Positions 17,909 through 27,254 of a stretch of 64,000 nt of DNA are shown here, piece by piece (the stretch's first letter is position 1; each line of letters begins with the position of its first letter). Source of the DNA: Bdellovibrio bacteriovorus. GTDB taxonomy: Bacteria > Bdellovibrionota > Bdellovibrionia > Bdellovibrionales > Bdellovibrionaceae. The stretch is taken from contig NZ_CP102930.1 in NCBI RefSeq assembly GCF_025558485.1, forward strand, positions 1,674,001 to 1,738,000, read 5' to 3'. The notes beneath the pieces were generated by a model. That model was given only the letters and a program-made list of their open reading frames with translations, was not told the DNA's origin and ran no database searches. A program made the translations under genes and the position numbers.

Positions 17909-19564
17909 TTTGGCAAAGTCCCGGTCATTAACCAGAAACCAGTTTTTTCCGCCGTCCTCTGATTTCAGCAAAGCCGAGTTCAGCATGGGCGAGGTGTTGA
18001 CCTGCTCTTCGCTGGGGGCCTTGAAATAGTAGGGTGCATACGGACGCATCTGGGAATATTCCAGATAAAGCTGATCCTTGCGATCCAAAGTCAGCACCTG
18101 ATAATAGTGCGTATATTCCTGCGCATTAGGATAAACCAGAATTTTGGGTTCCGACCATTTCCAGCTTTTGCCAGAGCTGTCCGGGGCAGCGCTTTGATAG
18201 GCAAGGGCACCGAAATACTCGAAATCAAAAACTGATTTGTCGTGCGCCCACAGGCGATATGCCAGATGCAAACGGTCCTGGGAATCGATCACCAAAGACA
18301 CATAGGTCTGACTGCCGCCTTTATATCCCGGGATATTGAAGTTTGCGGAATAGCCGCTGTCCGTGGTGTTCACATACACAGGTTCCTGCCAGCTTTTGAT
18401 GGAATCCGGTTGCAGGGAATGAGTGTAGGCAAAATGAGCCCCGTGAGCGCCGCCAATCACATGCAGGCGTCCGTCTTTGCTGCGCACGATACCGGGTTGA
18501 TTGTGACTGTCGTTCAAAGGCCAGCTTTTTAAAATTTCAGTTTTTATAAAGTTTCTGGTTTTGATGTCATATTCCGCAATCCAGATTCCAGAGTATGGAT
18601 TGCCCAGCTTGTCCGGTCTGGTGTTGGTGGGGCGGCCACGCTCGTTTTTTTCAAGCTTGTGGTCCATTGTGGCTTCCAACCAGGTGATATAGTACTTGTC
18701 GTTGGAACGCAGAATCTTCACGGCACTGCCGCTGCGATAACCAATGGGCTGGGCCGTTTCGCTTAAAACCACAGGCAGATCTGTGACCAGATCTCCGTCA
18801 GCATTAAAGTGCGAGGCCTGAAAGATCAGTTTGCCGGTGGTGCCCTGCCAGTACTCAAAACCTTTTTCATAACCCGGAGCTTTTCCGGTGGCCTGATAAT
18901 ACAGGAACGCCGGAGGCCCTTGCAGAGGCGCCGGGGAATAAGGTCGCTCCAGATCATACCATTCCGGCAGACTGGTGGATTTTTGCAAGGTCAGACTTTT
19001 CCAGCTGCGCCCGTAATCTTTGGAATACATCACGACGTAACTTTTTTCTGCGGGGTTTCCAGCCTTCAAGCGCAGAGTCGTGTACATGATGTCATCACGG
19101 TCAAAGACCGCCATTTTCGGGTCCCACAGGATGTCCTGACGGTTGCTGCGAATAAGTTCTTCCAGCGTGTTTTCCGGTGCCAGAGACTGAAGTGAATCCA
19201 GAGTCAGCGGAAGACTGGTCCAGCCTCCGCCATCATAGCGGACAAAGCCATTCGTCAGATCTGTGGTCTGACTGCGTTCGTGTTTGCGCAGATAGGGACG
19301 GTTCTGACTGTCGAAGGTGGGAATATAAACGGGATAGCCCGGATTCCAGTCGAAGGCGGCACGTTCGTGCTGGCTTTCCTGATAGTTGTAGGCTTCTGCG
19401 GCTGTGTTAAAGGTATTCAAGCCGGTTTTCGGCAGTAACGGCAAACGCAGTGGCGTGAACTGGCGCGGGGACGAGGAGGCCAGATCTGAACTTCCTTCTT
19501 TGTTATTGTAATACGCAGAAGTGGCAATAAATGCCACCAGAAGAAAGAACAGAATTTTATTCAT
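17906..19564 (-). CDS. Exported BNR/Asp-box repeat protein
   Basis: ATG 19564 is eight bases after GGAG and starts a membrane/signal segment ('ILFFLLVAFIATSAYY'); the extension to 19573 would begin inside the ribosome site. The 552-residue product has BNR (Asp-box) motifs 'SKDYGRSWKSL' and, at the C-terminus, 'SEDGGKNWFLV', and a WD-like rhythm of 'DSQDRLHLAYR' and 'LDRKDQLYLEYS' strands, as in the BNR_4 family. The fold should be a six-bladed propeller related to sialidases. The sialidase Arg triad and nucleophile are not obvious, so enzyme activity is not claimed. It lies 21 bases after the barrel gene on the same strand. Confidence 0.75.
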   Translation of the reverse strand: MNKILFFLLVAFIATSAYYNNKEGSSDLASSSPRQFTPLRLPLLPKTGLNTFNTAAEAYNYQESQHERAAFDWNPGYPVYIPTFDSQNRPYLRKHERSQTTDLTNGFVRYDGGGWTSLPLTLDSLQSLAPENTLEELIRSNRQDILWDPKMAVFDRDDIMYTTLRLKAGNPAEKSYVVMYSKDYGRSWKSLTLQKSTSLPEWYDLERPYSPAPLQGPPAFLYYQATGKAPGYEKGFEYWQGTTGKLIFQASHFNADGDLVTDLPVVLSETAQPIGYRSGSAVKILRSNDKYYITWLEATMDHKLEKNERGRPTNTRPDKLGNPYSGIWIAEYDIKTRNFIKTEILKSWPLNDSHNQPGIVRSKDGRLHVIGGAHGAHFAYTHSLQPDSIKSWQEPVYVNTTDSGYSANFNIPGYKGGSQTYVSLVIDSQDRLHLAYRLWAHDKSVFDFEYFGALAYQSAAPDSSGKSWKWSEPKILVYPNAQEYTHYYQVLTLDRKDQLYLEYSQMRPYAPYYFKAPSEEQVNTSPMLNSALLKSEDGGKNWFLVNDRDFAK

Positions 19565-19585
19565 CCGAAACACTCCGCATGTAAA

Positions 19586-20428
19586 TTAGAAGTTGATACC
19601 CCAGCCGGCGCGAAGAATGATCTGGTTCGCAGCAGAAGTGTTGTTATCCGGGTACATGGCATAATCCAGTTGCACCGGGATGAAGTTTTTCTTGTTCAGG
19701 TGATAATCCAGCCCCAAAGAACCCACGAAGGTCTGGTTGGTGCTGATCTTACTGGTGTTGAGGACGTTACTGGATTTGCCAATCGCAAACAGGAAGCCCA
19801 AACCGCCACCAACCCACGCATCGAATTTGGTATTGCGCAGATAAGAGTAGCGAACCAAAGCTTCAACACCCAGATAGCTGATGTCCACGGAGCACTCTGT
19901 GCCTGAACATGTGACATTGGAGGAAGTCCCCTTGGCCACCAGAGTTTCATAGCCCCCCAGGAAGCGGGCACTGATGTTGCCATCAAGGTTCATCTGATAA
20001 AAGCCGGAGGCATTGATGCTGCTGCCGGATAAAGACACTGACGAGTTGGCGCTGGGTTTTACGGTCATGCTGTTCATGGCATAGCCCGCAGTCACACCCC
20101 ATGCGGATTTGCTGCGCGGGGATTTTGGAGAGGAAGCCTTTGCAGCACCGGCAGAAGTTTTGGTCCCGCCGATTTTGCTGACAGAGTATTCCTGACTCAT
20201 TTTTCCCTTGAGTACAGCGGCAACAGCTTTTCCGTTTTTGATCTGTTTGATTTCCAGAAGTGCGCGTGCTTTGCCATCGGCATCGCGGGCGCCGACTTTG
20301 TCTCCGACCTGAAGGTCTTCGCCTTCAAGATCAAGCAATGCCCGGTCATTCTTAACAACGACTGTTTTAAGTGCCCAAGCTGGTGAAACCAAAGATGATA
20401 TCAATAGTGTTGCAATCAAGAATCTCAT
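19586..20428 (-). CDS. Outer-membrane beta-barrel protein
   Basis: 280 residues with a signal peptide ending 'PAWA-LK'. A short N-terminal SH3-like segment ('VGDKVGARDADGKARALLEI') is followed by a Ser/Lys-rich linker and a barrel-like region of alternating strands from about residue 110 to a terminal Phe ('ILRAGWGINF'), the usual outer-membrane targeting end. It resembles OmpA-like/porin_2-type small barrels. A CSGTEC pair could form a loop disulfide. It is the first gene of an operon with the BNR protein. Confidence 0.75.
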   Translation of the reverse strand: MRFLIATLLISSLVSPAWALKTVVVKNDRALLDLEGEDLQVGDKVGARDADGKARALLEIKQIKNGKAVAAVLKGKMSQEYSVSKIGGTKTSAGAAKASSPKSPRSKSAWGVTAGYAMNSMTVKPSANSSVSLSGSSINASGFYQMNLDGNISARFLGGYETLVAKGTSSNVTCSGTECSVDISYLGVEALVRYSYLRNTKFDAWVGGGLGFLFAIGKSSNVLNTSKISTNQTFVGSLGLDYHLNKKNFIPVQLDYAMYPDNNTSAANQIILRAGWGINF

Positions 20429-20820
20429 ATTGATCTTATCGACAATTTAACTTGGAACTAAAGGCAAGATCATGGGGCTTGCAATTTAAGAAAGACGCTA
20501 TTTACTGAAAAACCCTCAAGAATCGGGCAGGCTCCCTTACGATTGCGGGATTGCAGTCTCAGAGTGAAACGGAAAATGCGCGAAAAATGGCGCTCCCGCA
20601 GGGTGGGGAACACTTTTTCCCCACCTCTTCGGCGGGGTGGTTGTCTCAGCCTGAACAGGAGGTGTTCCTGCATTCAATCACTTAGCTTTCATGTTGCGAA
20701 AAAAGTGTCTCACGATGAGCTGCTGTCGAAGCTTTTGACCAAGCTCCGCTGTGAAAATTCTTTTGCGAAGGCATCACAATTTTTCCTGAATTAGACGATA
20801 ATGTAAACACTCAGGGGGAA
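20429..20820. other. 392-bp intergenic spacer with hairpins and an operator-like site
   Basis: This divergent spacer lies between the barrel gene (start 20428) and the haem-protein operon. I see no convincing gene in it. It holds a GC-rich hairpin GGTGGGGAA/TTCCCCACC (20602-20625) whose right arm can partly pair instead with the downstream GGCGGGGTGG (20631-20640), and a GTCTCAC site at 20707-20721. No T-run follows the hairpins, so a small RNA or leader is possible but unproven. Confidence 0.5.
20707..20721. promoter_or_regulatory. GTCTCAC-type operator-like site upstream of haem-protein operon
   Basis: GTCTCACGATGAGCT keeps the full left arm and TGAG of the 4279-4293 palindrome. It lies about 105 bases upstream of the first gene of the cytochrome-like operon. 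Confidence 0.35.
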
Positions 20821-20826
20821 TTGAGT

Positions 20827-22692
20827 ATGAGGGGCTACAAATATCTGGTTGTAGTTGCGTCGGCATTGTCTATGGCAAATGCGCACGCAGCAGATAAAGA
20901 CATGTTAAAGGCCAAGAGACTCTACGAGAGAATGACAGGCGTTAAAGTGTCTTCGACAAAACCGGAGCTTAAGAAAGTTGCTGAGCTGATTTCTCAGAAC
21001 AACGATCGTGGTGCAGCTAACTACATCACAACAACTCCGGATTTTTTGAACGTCCAGGTTAAAAACCTTTCACTTCGTCTTTCTAATAAAGATGAATCCG
21101 TGAAAGTTCCATTTAACGACTTCTCGGCACTGGTGGTCGGGGTGGTGCGTGACAATGCGGACTTCCGTGATATTTTGACGGCGGATTATTCTTACGAAGT
21201 TCGTGGTGTTGCCAACGACACAGATGAAAGAACCCGTTACATCAATCAAAACAATTACACACCGATTGAAACAACGTATCTGGATATGACCAATAAGGGT
21301 ATCTTGGTGAAAAACAGCAGCCAGAAGCTTGTGAGAAACTTCTGGGATACAGAGGACACACAGGCGAACTATAAAGCTGGTCCGGTAGTGGCTTTGGGCA
21401 CGAACCCTGAAGCAGCAGGTGTTTTCACAACACGCACTTTTGCGGAAAGAAATCTCAGCGGTGGTACCAACCGTCGTGCTGTTGAGTTTTCTTTGAAACA
21501 ATTCCTTTGTGTTTCCATGGCGGAAGCGGCGGATTCCAGTGCCTCAGACCAATATGTGGGGCGTGACGTGGAACGCTTTCCGGCGGGGGACCACAATAAG
21601 TATCTTACAAGCTGTAAGAGCTGCCATTCCGTAATGGATGGTATGCGCGGTGCCTTTGCGAAAATGGAGTATGTGAACTTCACACACGGTGGCGCAACGG
21701 GAACCTATTCTCATATGAATGGTGACTTCTTCGTGAAGCAGGGGATTCTTGACGATTACAATGCGTACTATAAGGAATTTGTGACTCCAACAATCAACAA
21801 TATCCTTCCGGACCTTGTGACTAATCAAGAGAACTCCACTTGGTTTAAAGCGCGCGTGGCTTATCTGGTCAGCCGTGGTCAGACTCAGGCGGCGGCAACC
21901 ACGACAACCAGAAACACTTTGAATACCATTCGTGATCCGGCGGTGGCTAATGCCTTGTTCGCGGAATATCGCTCCATTGCCGCAAATCAAACAGTGCTGG
22001 CGACAATCAAAGCCAACTATAAAGCTGCCAACTACATCACTGAATATACGGCGAACTGTCTGAATAAATTGGGTACAACAGCAGGCACAGCGCAAGCGCG
22101 CGAAGATAACTTCCTGGTGTGTAATCTGGATGGAAAGAAAGAACTTTCTTTGATTTATGATTTCTACAACAAAAAACTGACAGCCGCCAAAGTGGCTGAT
22201 GCAGAGAAAACACGCCTTTTGAACAAGCTGATCAATAAGGGCCGTCCTGCAAACATAAATCTGGCAACCCCATACTTGCAGGCCACGGGTAAACGGATAC
22301 AGTTCCCGCGCAATAATTTTGACTCCACGACTGGTGTGGCTGTGAAAATGAATAAAGGCAGCTACCCGTATGGTTTCGTTGTGAACAGTGACAACTTCGT
22401 GAATAACGCCACTCTGGGCAGCAAGTCCTCGTTCTTCGGCTGGCGCGGCCCTGCATCTGCGGGTGGTTCCGGCGTGAAGGATTTCGGTCGTATGCTTTCG
22501 GACTCCCGTCGTTTTAGCCAGTGTATGGCAAAACGTGTGTATGAAAGTGTGTGTCTGAAAAAGCTTGAGGCGACTCAGTATTCCACACTGGTGCGTCTGG
22601 GCGATCGCTTCGAAGCGGTAGGTTATAACCTGAAGAATCTTTACACTGAAGTCGCTCTGGATCCTGTCTGCGGCGTGGTAAAGGGGGAGTAA
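20827..22692 (+). CDS. Exported c-type haem protein, DUF1592/DUF1588-like
   Basis: ATG 20827 (TTG 20821 is the alternative) follows AGGGGGAA and starts a signal peptide cut after 'NAHA'. The 621-residue product has one c-type haem site 'CKSCHSVMDG'. The stretch before it, 'GVFTTRTFAERN', then 'RRAVEFSLKQFLC', then 'CKSCH...MD', follows the order seen in planctomycete/myxobacterial DUF1592-DUF1588-DUF1585 proteins ('GVLT...RRG...LLC...CxxCHxxiDP'). This relationship is inferred by eye. It is the first gene of an operon with 22696, 23397 and 24823, all exported. Confidence 0.75.
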   Translation: MRGYKYLVVVASALSMANAHAADKDMLKAKRLYERMTGVKVSSTKPELKKVAELISQNNDRGAANYITTTPDFLNVQVKNLSLRLSNKDESVKVPFNDFSALVVGVVRDNADFRDILTADYSYEVRGVANDTDERTRYINQNNYTPIETTYLDMTNKGILVKNSSQKLVRNFWDTEDTQANYKAGPVVALGTNPEAAGVFTTRTFAERNLSGGTNRRAVEFSLKQFLCVSMAEAADSSASDQYVGRDVERFPAGDHNKYLTSCKSCHSVMDGMRGAFAKMEYVNFTHGGATGTYSHMNGDFFVKQGILDDYNAYYKEFVTPTINNILPDLVTNQENSTWFKARVAYLVSRGQTQAAATTTTRNTLNTIRDPAVANALFAEYRSIAANQTVLATIKANYKAANYITEYTANCLNKLGTTAGTAQAREDNFLVCNLDGKKELSLIYDFYNKKLTAAKVADAEKTRLLNKLINKGRPANINLATPYLQATGKRIQFPRNNFDSTTGVAVKMNKGSYPYGFVVNSDNFVNNATLGSKSSFFGWRGPASAGGSGVKDFGRMLSDSRRFSQCMAKRVYESVCLKKLEATQYSTLVRLGDRFEAVGYNLKNLYTEVALDPVCGVVKGE

Positions 22693-22695
22693 GCC

Positions 22696-23373
22696 ATGAA
22701 AGCTAGAAATAAAATCGGCGCTGTGATTGGTGTGACTTTCTCTTTCCTGTTTGTGGCGGCTTCATTTCAGAACTGCGCCAAACAGGTGGATTTTGCCAGT
22801 CTTGAGGAAGTGACTTTGAACGGTGGTGGCAGTGACATCACCAATGGCAGTTCCAATTCCAAACCGCAAACAGACATTGACGGGGCTCCTGTTGATGCCA
22901 AGCAGACCCTGGAATCCATGATGTCGTTGCTGGGTCTTTCCCGCACGGACATCAATATGACAGCGGTTAATGCAGAGATCAATTATCGTCGTAACTTGCT
23001 GATGGCGCAGAATGATCTGACGCTGGTGAATTCTCCTTCGATCATTGCGATCACGTCGTTAGCTGGGGTGGTTTGCCAACAGGCTGTGACCAAGGAAAAA
23101 AAGGGCGCCAAGGACTTGTTCAAGTACATTGATTTCGCCAAAGGGCCTTCCAGCTACGGAAAACTGGGTGCGATCAATACCTATGTTTCTTTGGTGGATC
23201 GTTTCTGGATGCGTCAGCCTTCCAAGGAAGAACTGGCTTTGATTTCTCAGACTGTGGATGAGTACTTCAGCACTCTGGACTCGGCGGCGATGAGCAAAGC
23301 CACAGAGTCTGACAAACTGGCCGTGTTTATCTGCACGGGCATGTTGTCGGTTCCGGATTCATACCTTTTGTAA
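22696..23373 (+). CDS. Exported lipoprotein-like protein with FQNC motif
   Basis: 225 residues starting at an ATG preceded by GGGGGAG inside the end of the upstream gene. After a 20-residue hydrophobic segment comes 'ASFQNCAKQ', where a lipobox would lie but with Asn before the Cys. The C-terminal 'FWMRQPSKEELALISQTVDEY' and 'MLSVPDSYLL' resemble the 'RRPLT..E...L...Y' and 'aLLsSPeFLY' strips of DUF1595/DUF1592 proteins, so it may be a split-off part of the same system as its upstream neighbour. No haem motif is present. Four bases separate it from that gene. Confidence 0.65.
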   Translation: MKARNKIGAVIGVTFSFLFVAASFQNCAKQVDFASLEEVTLNGGGSDITNGSSNSKPQTDIDGAPVDAKQTLESMMSLLGLSRTDINMTAVNAEINYRRNLLMAQNDLTLVNSPSIIAITSLAGVVCQQAVTKEKKGAKDLFKYIDFAKGPSSYGKLGAINTYVSLVDRFWMRQPSKEELALISQTVDEYFSTLDSAAMSKATESDKLAVFICTGMLSVPDSYLL

Positions 23374-23396
23374 GCTTTGGGGATAGTGGGGGAAAG

Positions 23397-24812
23397 ATGA
23401 AAAACGATAAATTAAAAAAAGTTCTGGATGAAAAAACAGATATCTCCAGCCTGAAACTTTCCCGCAGGGAACTGCTGGAAACAGGTGTGCTGTCCTTTGC
23501 AGCCCGCGTGGCAGTACCGGGAGCAGTGACTTCTATTCTGAGTATGACCAGTCGTGCTCAGGCTGATGAGGCGGCGGTGCAAATGATGCCGTTCGTGACT
23601 CTGAGTCTTAGTGGTGGAGCTGCTTTGCACGGTAACTTTGTTGTCAGAGACAAAGGCGGCAGTCTGCTGAGCTCTTATAGCAAACTGGGTCTGGGCAAGG
23701 CCGGTTTTGCCACAGAGAAAGTTATGGGTGCGGACTTTGCTTCGACCTCTCAATTGCATAAAGGTATCAAGTCTGTGGCTTCTGCCGCAACTTTGGGTAA
23801 AGCTCGTTTGGTGGCTTTGTGTACGGATACTGCGAACGATACCGCAGGTCAGGCCGCACTTCGCCCATTCTATGATCTGTCCGGTCCATTGGAGCGTGCT
23901 GGTCTGATAGGAAAAGTTCTTCCCGGAGTGCATCAGGGATCGACTGCCGAGAACCTTCGTCCTGTATTCACTTCTCCAAACTCGATGTTGGAACTGGCCA
24001 GTCTGGATAATATGTTCGGTGCATTGAACTATTCCAGCACTTTGGCTGATAACGGTCTTTTGAATGCCGCTCAGAAAAGAACGCTGAGCTCTTTCATTGG
24101 CAAGATGACCCAGTCGCAGATCGCTCGTCTGAATTCCAAAGACGATGGTTTGAAGCTGGCGTTGCAAGAGGCCGGAATTAAATCCGCAGACATTATCAAA
24201 GCCGGTGGGGCCAGCGGCGTGGATCCTCGTAAAGACGCCATTGTGCAAAAGGTTTATGGTATCGCAACCGGTACAGCGGCCAACAACGCCAATGCCGTGA
24301 CAGCCGGTGTGGTTTACAATGCCTTGAATGGTAATATTGCTCACGGTCGCATCACTTTGGGCGGCTATGACTATCATTCTCCAGGTGTGAGAACCGCTGC
24401 GGATAAAAAAGACTTCGATGCCGGGGTTCAGATTGGTCGTATGCTGGAACTGGCAAACCAGATGCAAAAACCGTTGTTCCTGATGGTGACAACAGACGGG
24501 GCTTGCGTTTCAGAAACCTCTGACAGTCCGACATCCATCTGGTCCAGTGACTATACGTCGTCTTTGCAGTTCATTATTGCCTTTGATCCAAAAGGTAAGG
24601 TGACTTCCAGTGGAACTCAGGTGGGGCATTATCTGCCGGATCAAAGCGTGGATAATACCACGCTCGTGGGGTCTCGCCCGGATTATGTCGCGGCAGCTAT
24701 TCTGGCGAATTATTTGAATCTGAATTATAAAATGGGGATGTTCAAGCAACTCGCACCGGCGACTTTACAAGCCGATGACGTTGAGCAAGTTGTTAAACTT
24801 CACGTAGCTTAA
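23397..24812 (+). CDS. Tat-exported DUF1501-like protein
   Basis: 471 residues with a twin-arginine-type leader ('LSRRELLETGVLSF', cut after 'SRAQA'). The body, including 'GGYDYHSPGVRTAADKKDF' and 'LFLMVTTDGACVSE', resembles the DUF1501 family of exported proteins that sit next to Planctomycete-type cytochrome genes. No catalytic residues can be named. Folded export suggests a cofactor or complex. It has AAAG/GGGGGA upstream, 23 bases after the preceding stop, and 10 bases before the next start, so it is in the operon. Confidence 0.7.
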   Translation: MKNDKLKKVLDEKTDISSLKLSRRELLETGVLSFAARVAVPGAVTSILSMTSRAQADEAAVQMMPFVTLSLSGGAALHGNFVVRDKGGSLLSSYSKLGLGKAGFATEKVMGADFASTSQLHKGIKSVASAATLGKARLVALCTDTANDTAGQAALRPFYDLSGPLERAGLIGKVLPGVHQGSTAENLRPVFTSPNSMLELASLDNMFGALNYSSTLADNGLLNAAQKRTLSSFIGKMTQSQIARLNSKDDGLKLALQEAGIKSADIIKAGGASGVDPRKDAIVQKVYGIATGTAANNANAVTAGVVYNALNGNIAHGRITLGGYDYHSPGVRTAADKKDFDAGVQIGRMLELANQMQKPLFLMVTTDGACVSETSDSPTSIWSSDYTSSLQFIIAFDPKGKVTSSGTQVGHYLPDQSVDNTTLVGSRPDYVAAAILANYLNLNYKMGMFKQLAPATLQADDVEQVVKLHVA

Positions 24813-24822
24813 GGGGAAGCGA

Positions 24823-26085
24823 ATGAAGAAACTTCAAGCCTTGAAGATATCTGGCGCCTTATTCGGGGGACTCATTCTTGTAGTGAGCTTCCAAAACTGT
24901 GCGCAGAGCCTGGGGGAAGGCTTTGAGATCGACGCTCAGTCGGTCAAGCTGATCAGTCAGGGAAGTTCCAATGCCGGAGCGGGAACCACTCCCGACGAGG
25001 ACGTTGATAACTCTGATGCCAGCACAGGGGATTTTTGTGAAGATCAACTGTTTGCCAAGTTCGGCTCCGGCTATTACCAGTTCCTGAAGCAAAACTGTGC
25101 GGGCTGCCACAATGGTGAGCACGAAGCGCCGGCGTTTGCCTCCAAGAACTCTTTGATGTCCTATCAGGTCTTTAAGGATAAAGGCTACCAATTGGTGTCC
25201 TTGAATGCGATCAGTGAAACTCACAACCCGCCATACACGGGTTCCACGCATAATGGGGCGATTGCCAGTTTGAAAAGTGAATGGGAAACGGCGCAGAGTT
25301 CATTCCTAAGCTGTAAGGGTGTGGATGGTGAAGACAAATCTGTGGTCACCAACTACAAAACCAATGCAGCGATCGTGAACAGCAAGGCCAATTCAGCAAC
25401 CTGGACAAAATTGGAATGGAACATGAGCACGGCGGCCGACATGCCATCCAAGGCAGCGCTGTTCCCGTTGAAAGTTTCTGTTGAGGCTCAAGTGGCCAAG
25501 GTCAGTGGAACAGAAGTGGGCTATGCCGTTCGCAATCCGACCATGTCCATCACATCCGGTACGGCGAAGTATCGTGTGCGTGGAGTCTTCTTCTATGTGA
25601 ACAATGCACTCTTTGACTCTGCCACGGTTTACCGCAGCATCAATGCGGTGATCTGTCCGGGAACAGCTTTGAATCTGGCTCCGGTGGGGAATGCTCAGTT
25701 GCTGGTGGTTTCTACCACCAAAACGACGGACAAATTTGCGTTGCAGTTTACATCCATTGAAAAAGCGGAATCAACAGCGACTTGTGGTATTGGTTCCAAT
25801 GTTGTGATCCCGGTGGATGAAACTCCTTCCGTGGTGACCTACAGTATGCTGGTGGGTACGGACAGCAAAGTGAATGTGTTTAAAACACAGTGCTTGAGTT
25901 GTCATACAGGAGCATCTGCTGATGGTGGTTTGGATCTGAGTAATTATGCACAGGCGAAAGCCAAGGCTGCTGCCATCAAAAAACGTGTGAACGACGCCAA
26001 CAATCCGATGCCACGCAGTGGTGTGATGTCTTCATCCATGCGCGCGATCGTCGATAAGTGGGTGGATACCAATACACCGCAATAA
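24823..26085 (+). CDS. Exported di-haem c-type cytochrome-like lipoprotein with FQNC motif
   Basis: 420 residues. The leader ends 'LVVSFQNCAQS', the same non-canonical lipobox position as in the neighbours. Two haem-attachment motifs are present: 'CAGCHNGEHEAP' near residue 92 and 'CLSCHTGASADGGLDL' near residue 362. The second continues into 'SNYAQAKAKAAAI..RV.....PMP', the usual planctomycete-type cytochrome (PSCyt1) pattern with Met as distal ligand. Between them is a beta-rich domain. It closes the four-gene operon and is followed by a terminator hairpin. Confidence 0.8.
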   Translation: MKKLQALKISGALFGGLILVVSFQNCAQSLGEGFEIDAQSVKLISQGSSNAGAGTTPDEDVDNSDASTGDFCEDQLFAKFGSGYYQFLKQNCAGCHNGEHEAPAFASKNSLMSYQVFKDKGYQLVSLNAISETHNPPYTGSTHNGAIASLKSEWETAQSSFLSCKGVDGEDKSVVTNYKTNAAIVNSKANSATWTKLEWNMSTAADMPSKAALFPLKVSVEAQVAKVSGTEVGYAVRNPTMSITSGTAKYRVRGVFFYVNNALFDSATVYRSINAVICPGTALNLAPVGNAQLLVVSTTKTTDKFALQFTSIEKAESTATCGIGSNVVIPVDETPSVVTYSMLVGTDSKVNVFKTQCLSCHTGASADGGLDLSNYAQAKAKAAAIKKRVNDANNPMPRSGVMSSSMRAIVDKWVDTNTPQ

Positions 26086-26100
26086 CGGTGTATCAAAATG

Positions 26101-26143
26101 AGCCGTTTTGATCTGATGGGGAAAAACAGACAAAACGGCTTTT
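26101..26143 (+). terminator. Terminator of the four-gene haem-protein operon
   Basis: AGCCGTTTTG (26101-26110) pairs perfectly with CAAAACGGCT (26131-26140) over a 20-base loop, followed by TTT. The next gene therefore probably has its own promoter in 26143-26175. Confidence 0.75.
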
Positions 26144-26185
26144 GATATAGTACGAGTGTCCGATAAGAGTACTGGGGAGCGTAGG

Positions 26186-27202
26186 ATGAAACTTGGGGGA
26201 TTTAAAAAGACATTTGCAGGTGTTGCCATTATGGCAATGGTTCTGGGTTTCCAGAATTGCAGTGACTTTGCGTTGCAGGACCAGGTTTTGTACGAACAGG
26301 GTTTGTTTGACTCTCAAACAGCGCTGGATCAAAAAGCACTTCCCAAACTTACCAATGTCGAATCCGATCAATTGGTATTTTGGTCCAAACCGGGCAATCC
26401 GTCCTTTGTTGATAAAGGTATCTTTTACGCTAATCAAACCTCGATGGTGATTGCAGTGGATCGCTCTATTACAGGGAAAATTATTTCTGTCACTTCTGGT
26501 GCCAATCAGGAGGACGCATTTATCAGTATTTCCGGCGGCAAAGTTCGCGCAACCCATGCTTCCACAACAAGTGGTCAATATACTTATATGGAGGCTAACT
26601 TACCGTCTCTTGGTGAAAGAATGATAATCGCGGCGGGATTCGGCACAAAACCGACGGAAATTTCCCTTCTTATTAATGGAGTGGTTCAGGCTGGTACTAT
26701 TCAGAAAGTTTTAGAGGCGGATAGCTTCTATAACTCGATGAAAGATGTTGAGACTGGCGGGACTGCCGGGCAGATCTACGAATATGTCGTTTATGCGGGG
26801 GATAGTGCTCAGGTTCCTGTGTTAACCAAAGGTGAATTGAATGTGATGTCTCGCTACATCGCAACCAATAATTTAATTGAAAATGTGATATTCGATCCAA
26901 GTCTTGCAAACGAAGGCAAAGATGGGGGAGCGCCAGAGAATCCGAAGTTTGCTCCGGTGAAGTCCTTGCTGGACGCGAAATGTGTGACATGTCATATTCA
27001 CAGCTCTAACCTGAAAAATATGACAGAAACAAAAGCTATTGCCAATAACTGGGTCCGCGCAAAAAATCTGGCGGGTTCTAAGTTATATACTTATCTGAAG
27101 GGAAATTCAGTCAATTCGAGTGGAACTATGCCTACCGATGGCACATTGAGTGCTGCCGAGTTACAAGCAGTCGAAGACTGGATTAACAGTATTGAAAACT
27201 AA
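26186..27202 (+). CDS. Exported mono-haem lipoprotein with FQNC motif
   Basis: ATG 26186 follows GGGGAGCGTAGG; the upstream extension to 26156 is not needed. The 338-residue product has a leader ending 'MVLGFQNCSDF'. The middle (about 75-210) looks like a concanavalin/laminin-G-type sandwich ('QTSMVIAVDRS', 'YEYVVYAGD'), and a haem site 'CVTCHIHSSNL' near residue 270 precedes 'GTMPTDGTLSAAELQAVEDW', the standard end of a PSCyt-type cytochrome. It looks like an independently transcribed member of the same system. Confidence 0.78.
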   Translation: MKLGGFKKTFAGVAIMAMVLGFQNCSDFALQDQVLYEQGLFDSQTALDQKALPKLTNVESDQLVFWSKPGNPSFVDKGIFYANQTSMVIAVDRSITGKIISVTSGANQEDAFISISGGKVRATHASTTSGQYTYMEANLPSLGERMIIAAGFGTKPTEISLLINGVVQAGTIQKVLEADSFYNSMKDVETGGTAGQIYEYVVYAGDSAQVPVLTKGELNVMSRYIATNNLIENVIFDPSLANEGKDGGAPENPKFAPVKSLLDAKCVTCHIHSSNLKNMTETKAIANNWVRAKNLAGSKLYTYLKGNSVNSSGTMPTDGTLSAAELQAVEDWINSIEN

Positions 27203-27254
27203 TAACAACAAAGTACGTTGAAGCAACAATCACCAAAAGGGTGGAGGGGTACAT

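Noticed and set aside
17906..19564. Sialidase
   Set aside because: BNR boxes are present but the Arg triad, nucleophilic Tyr and the FRIP motif are not seen.
20543..20794. 83-residue protein in the haem-operon spacer
   Set aside because: Composition is not protein-like, it crosses two GC-rich hairpins and has no ribosome site.
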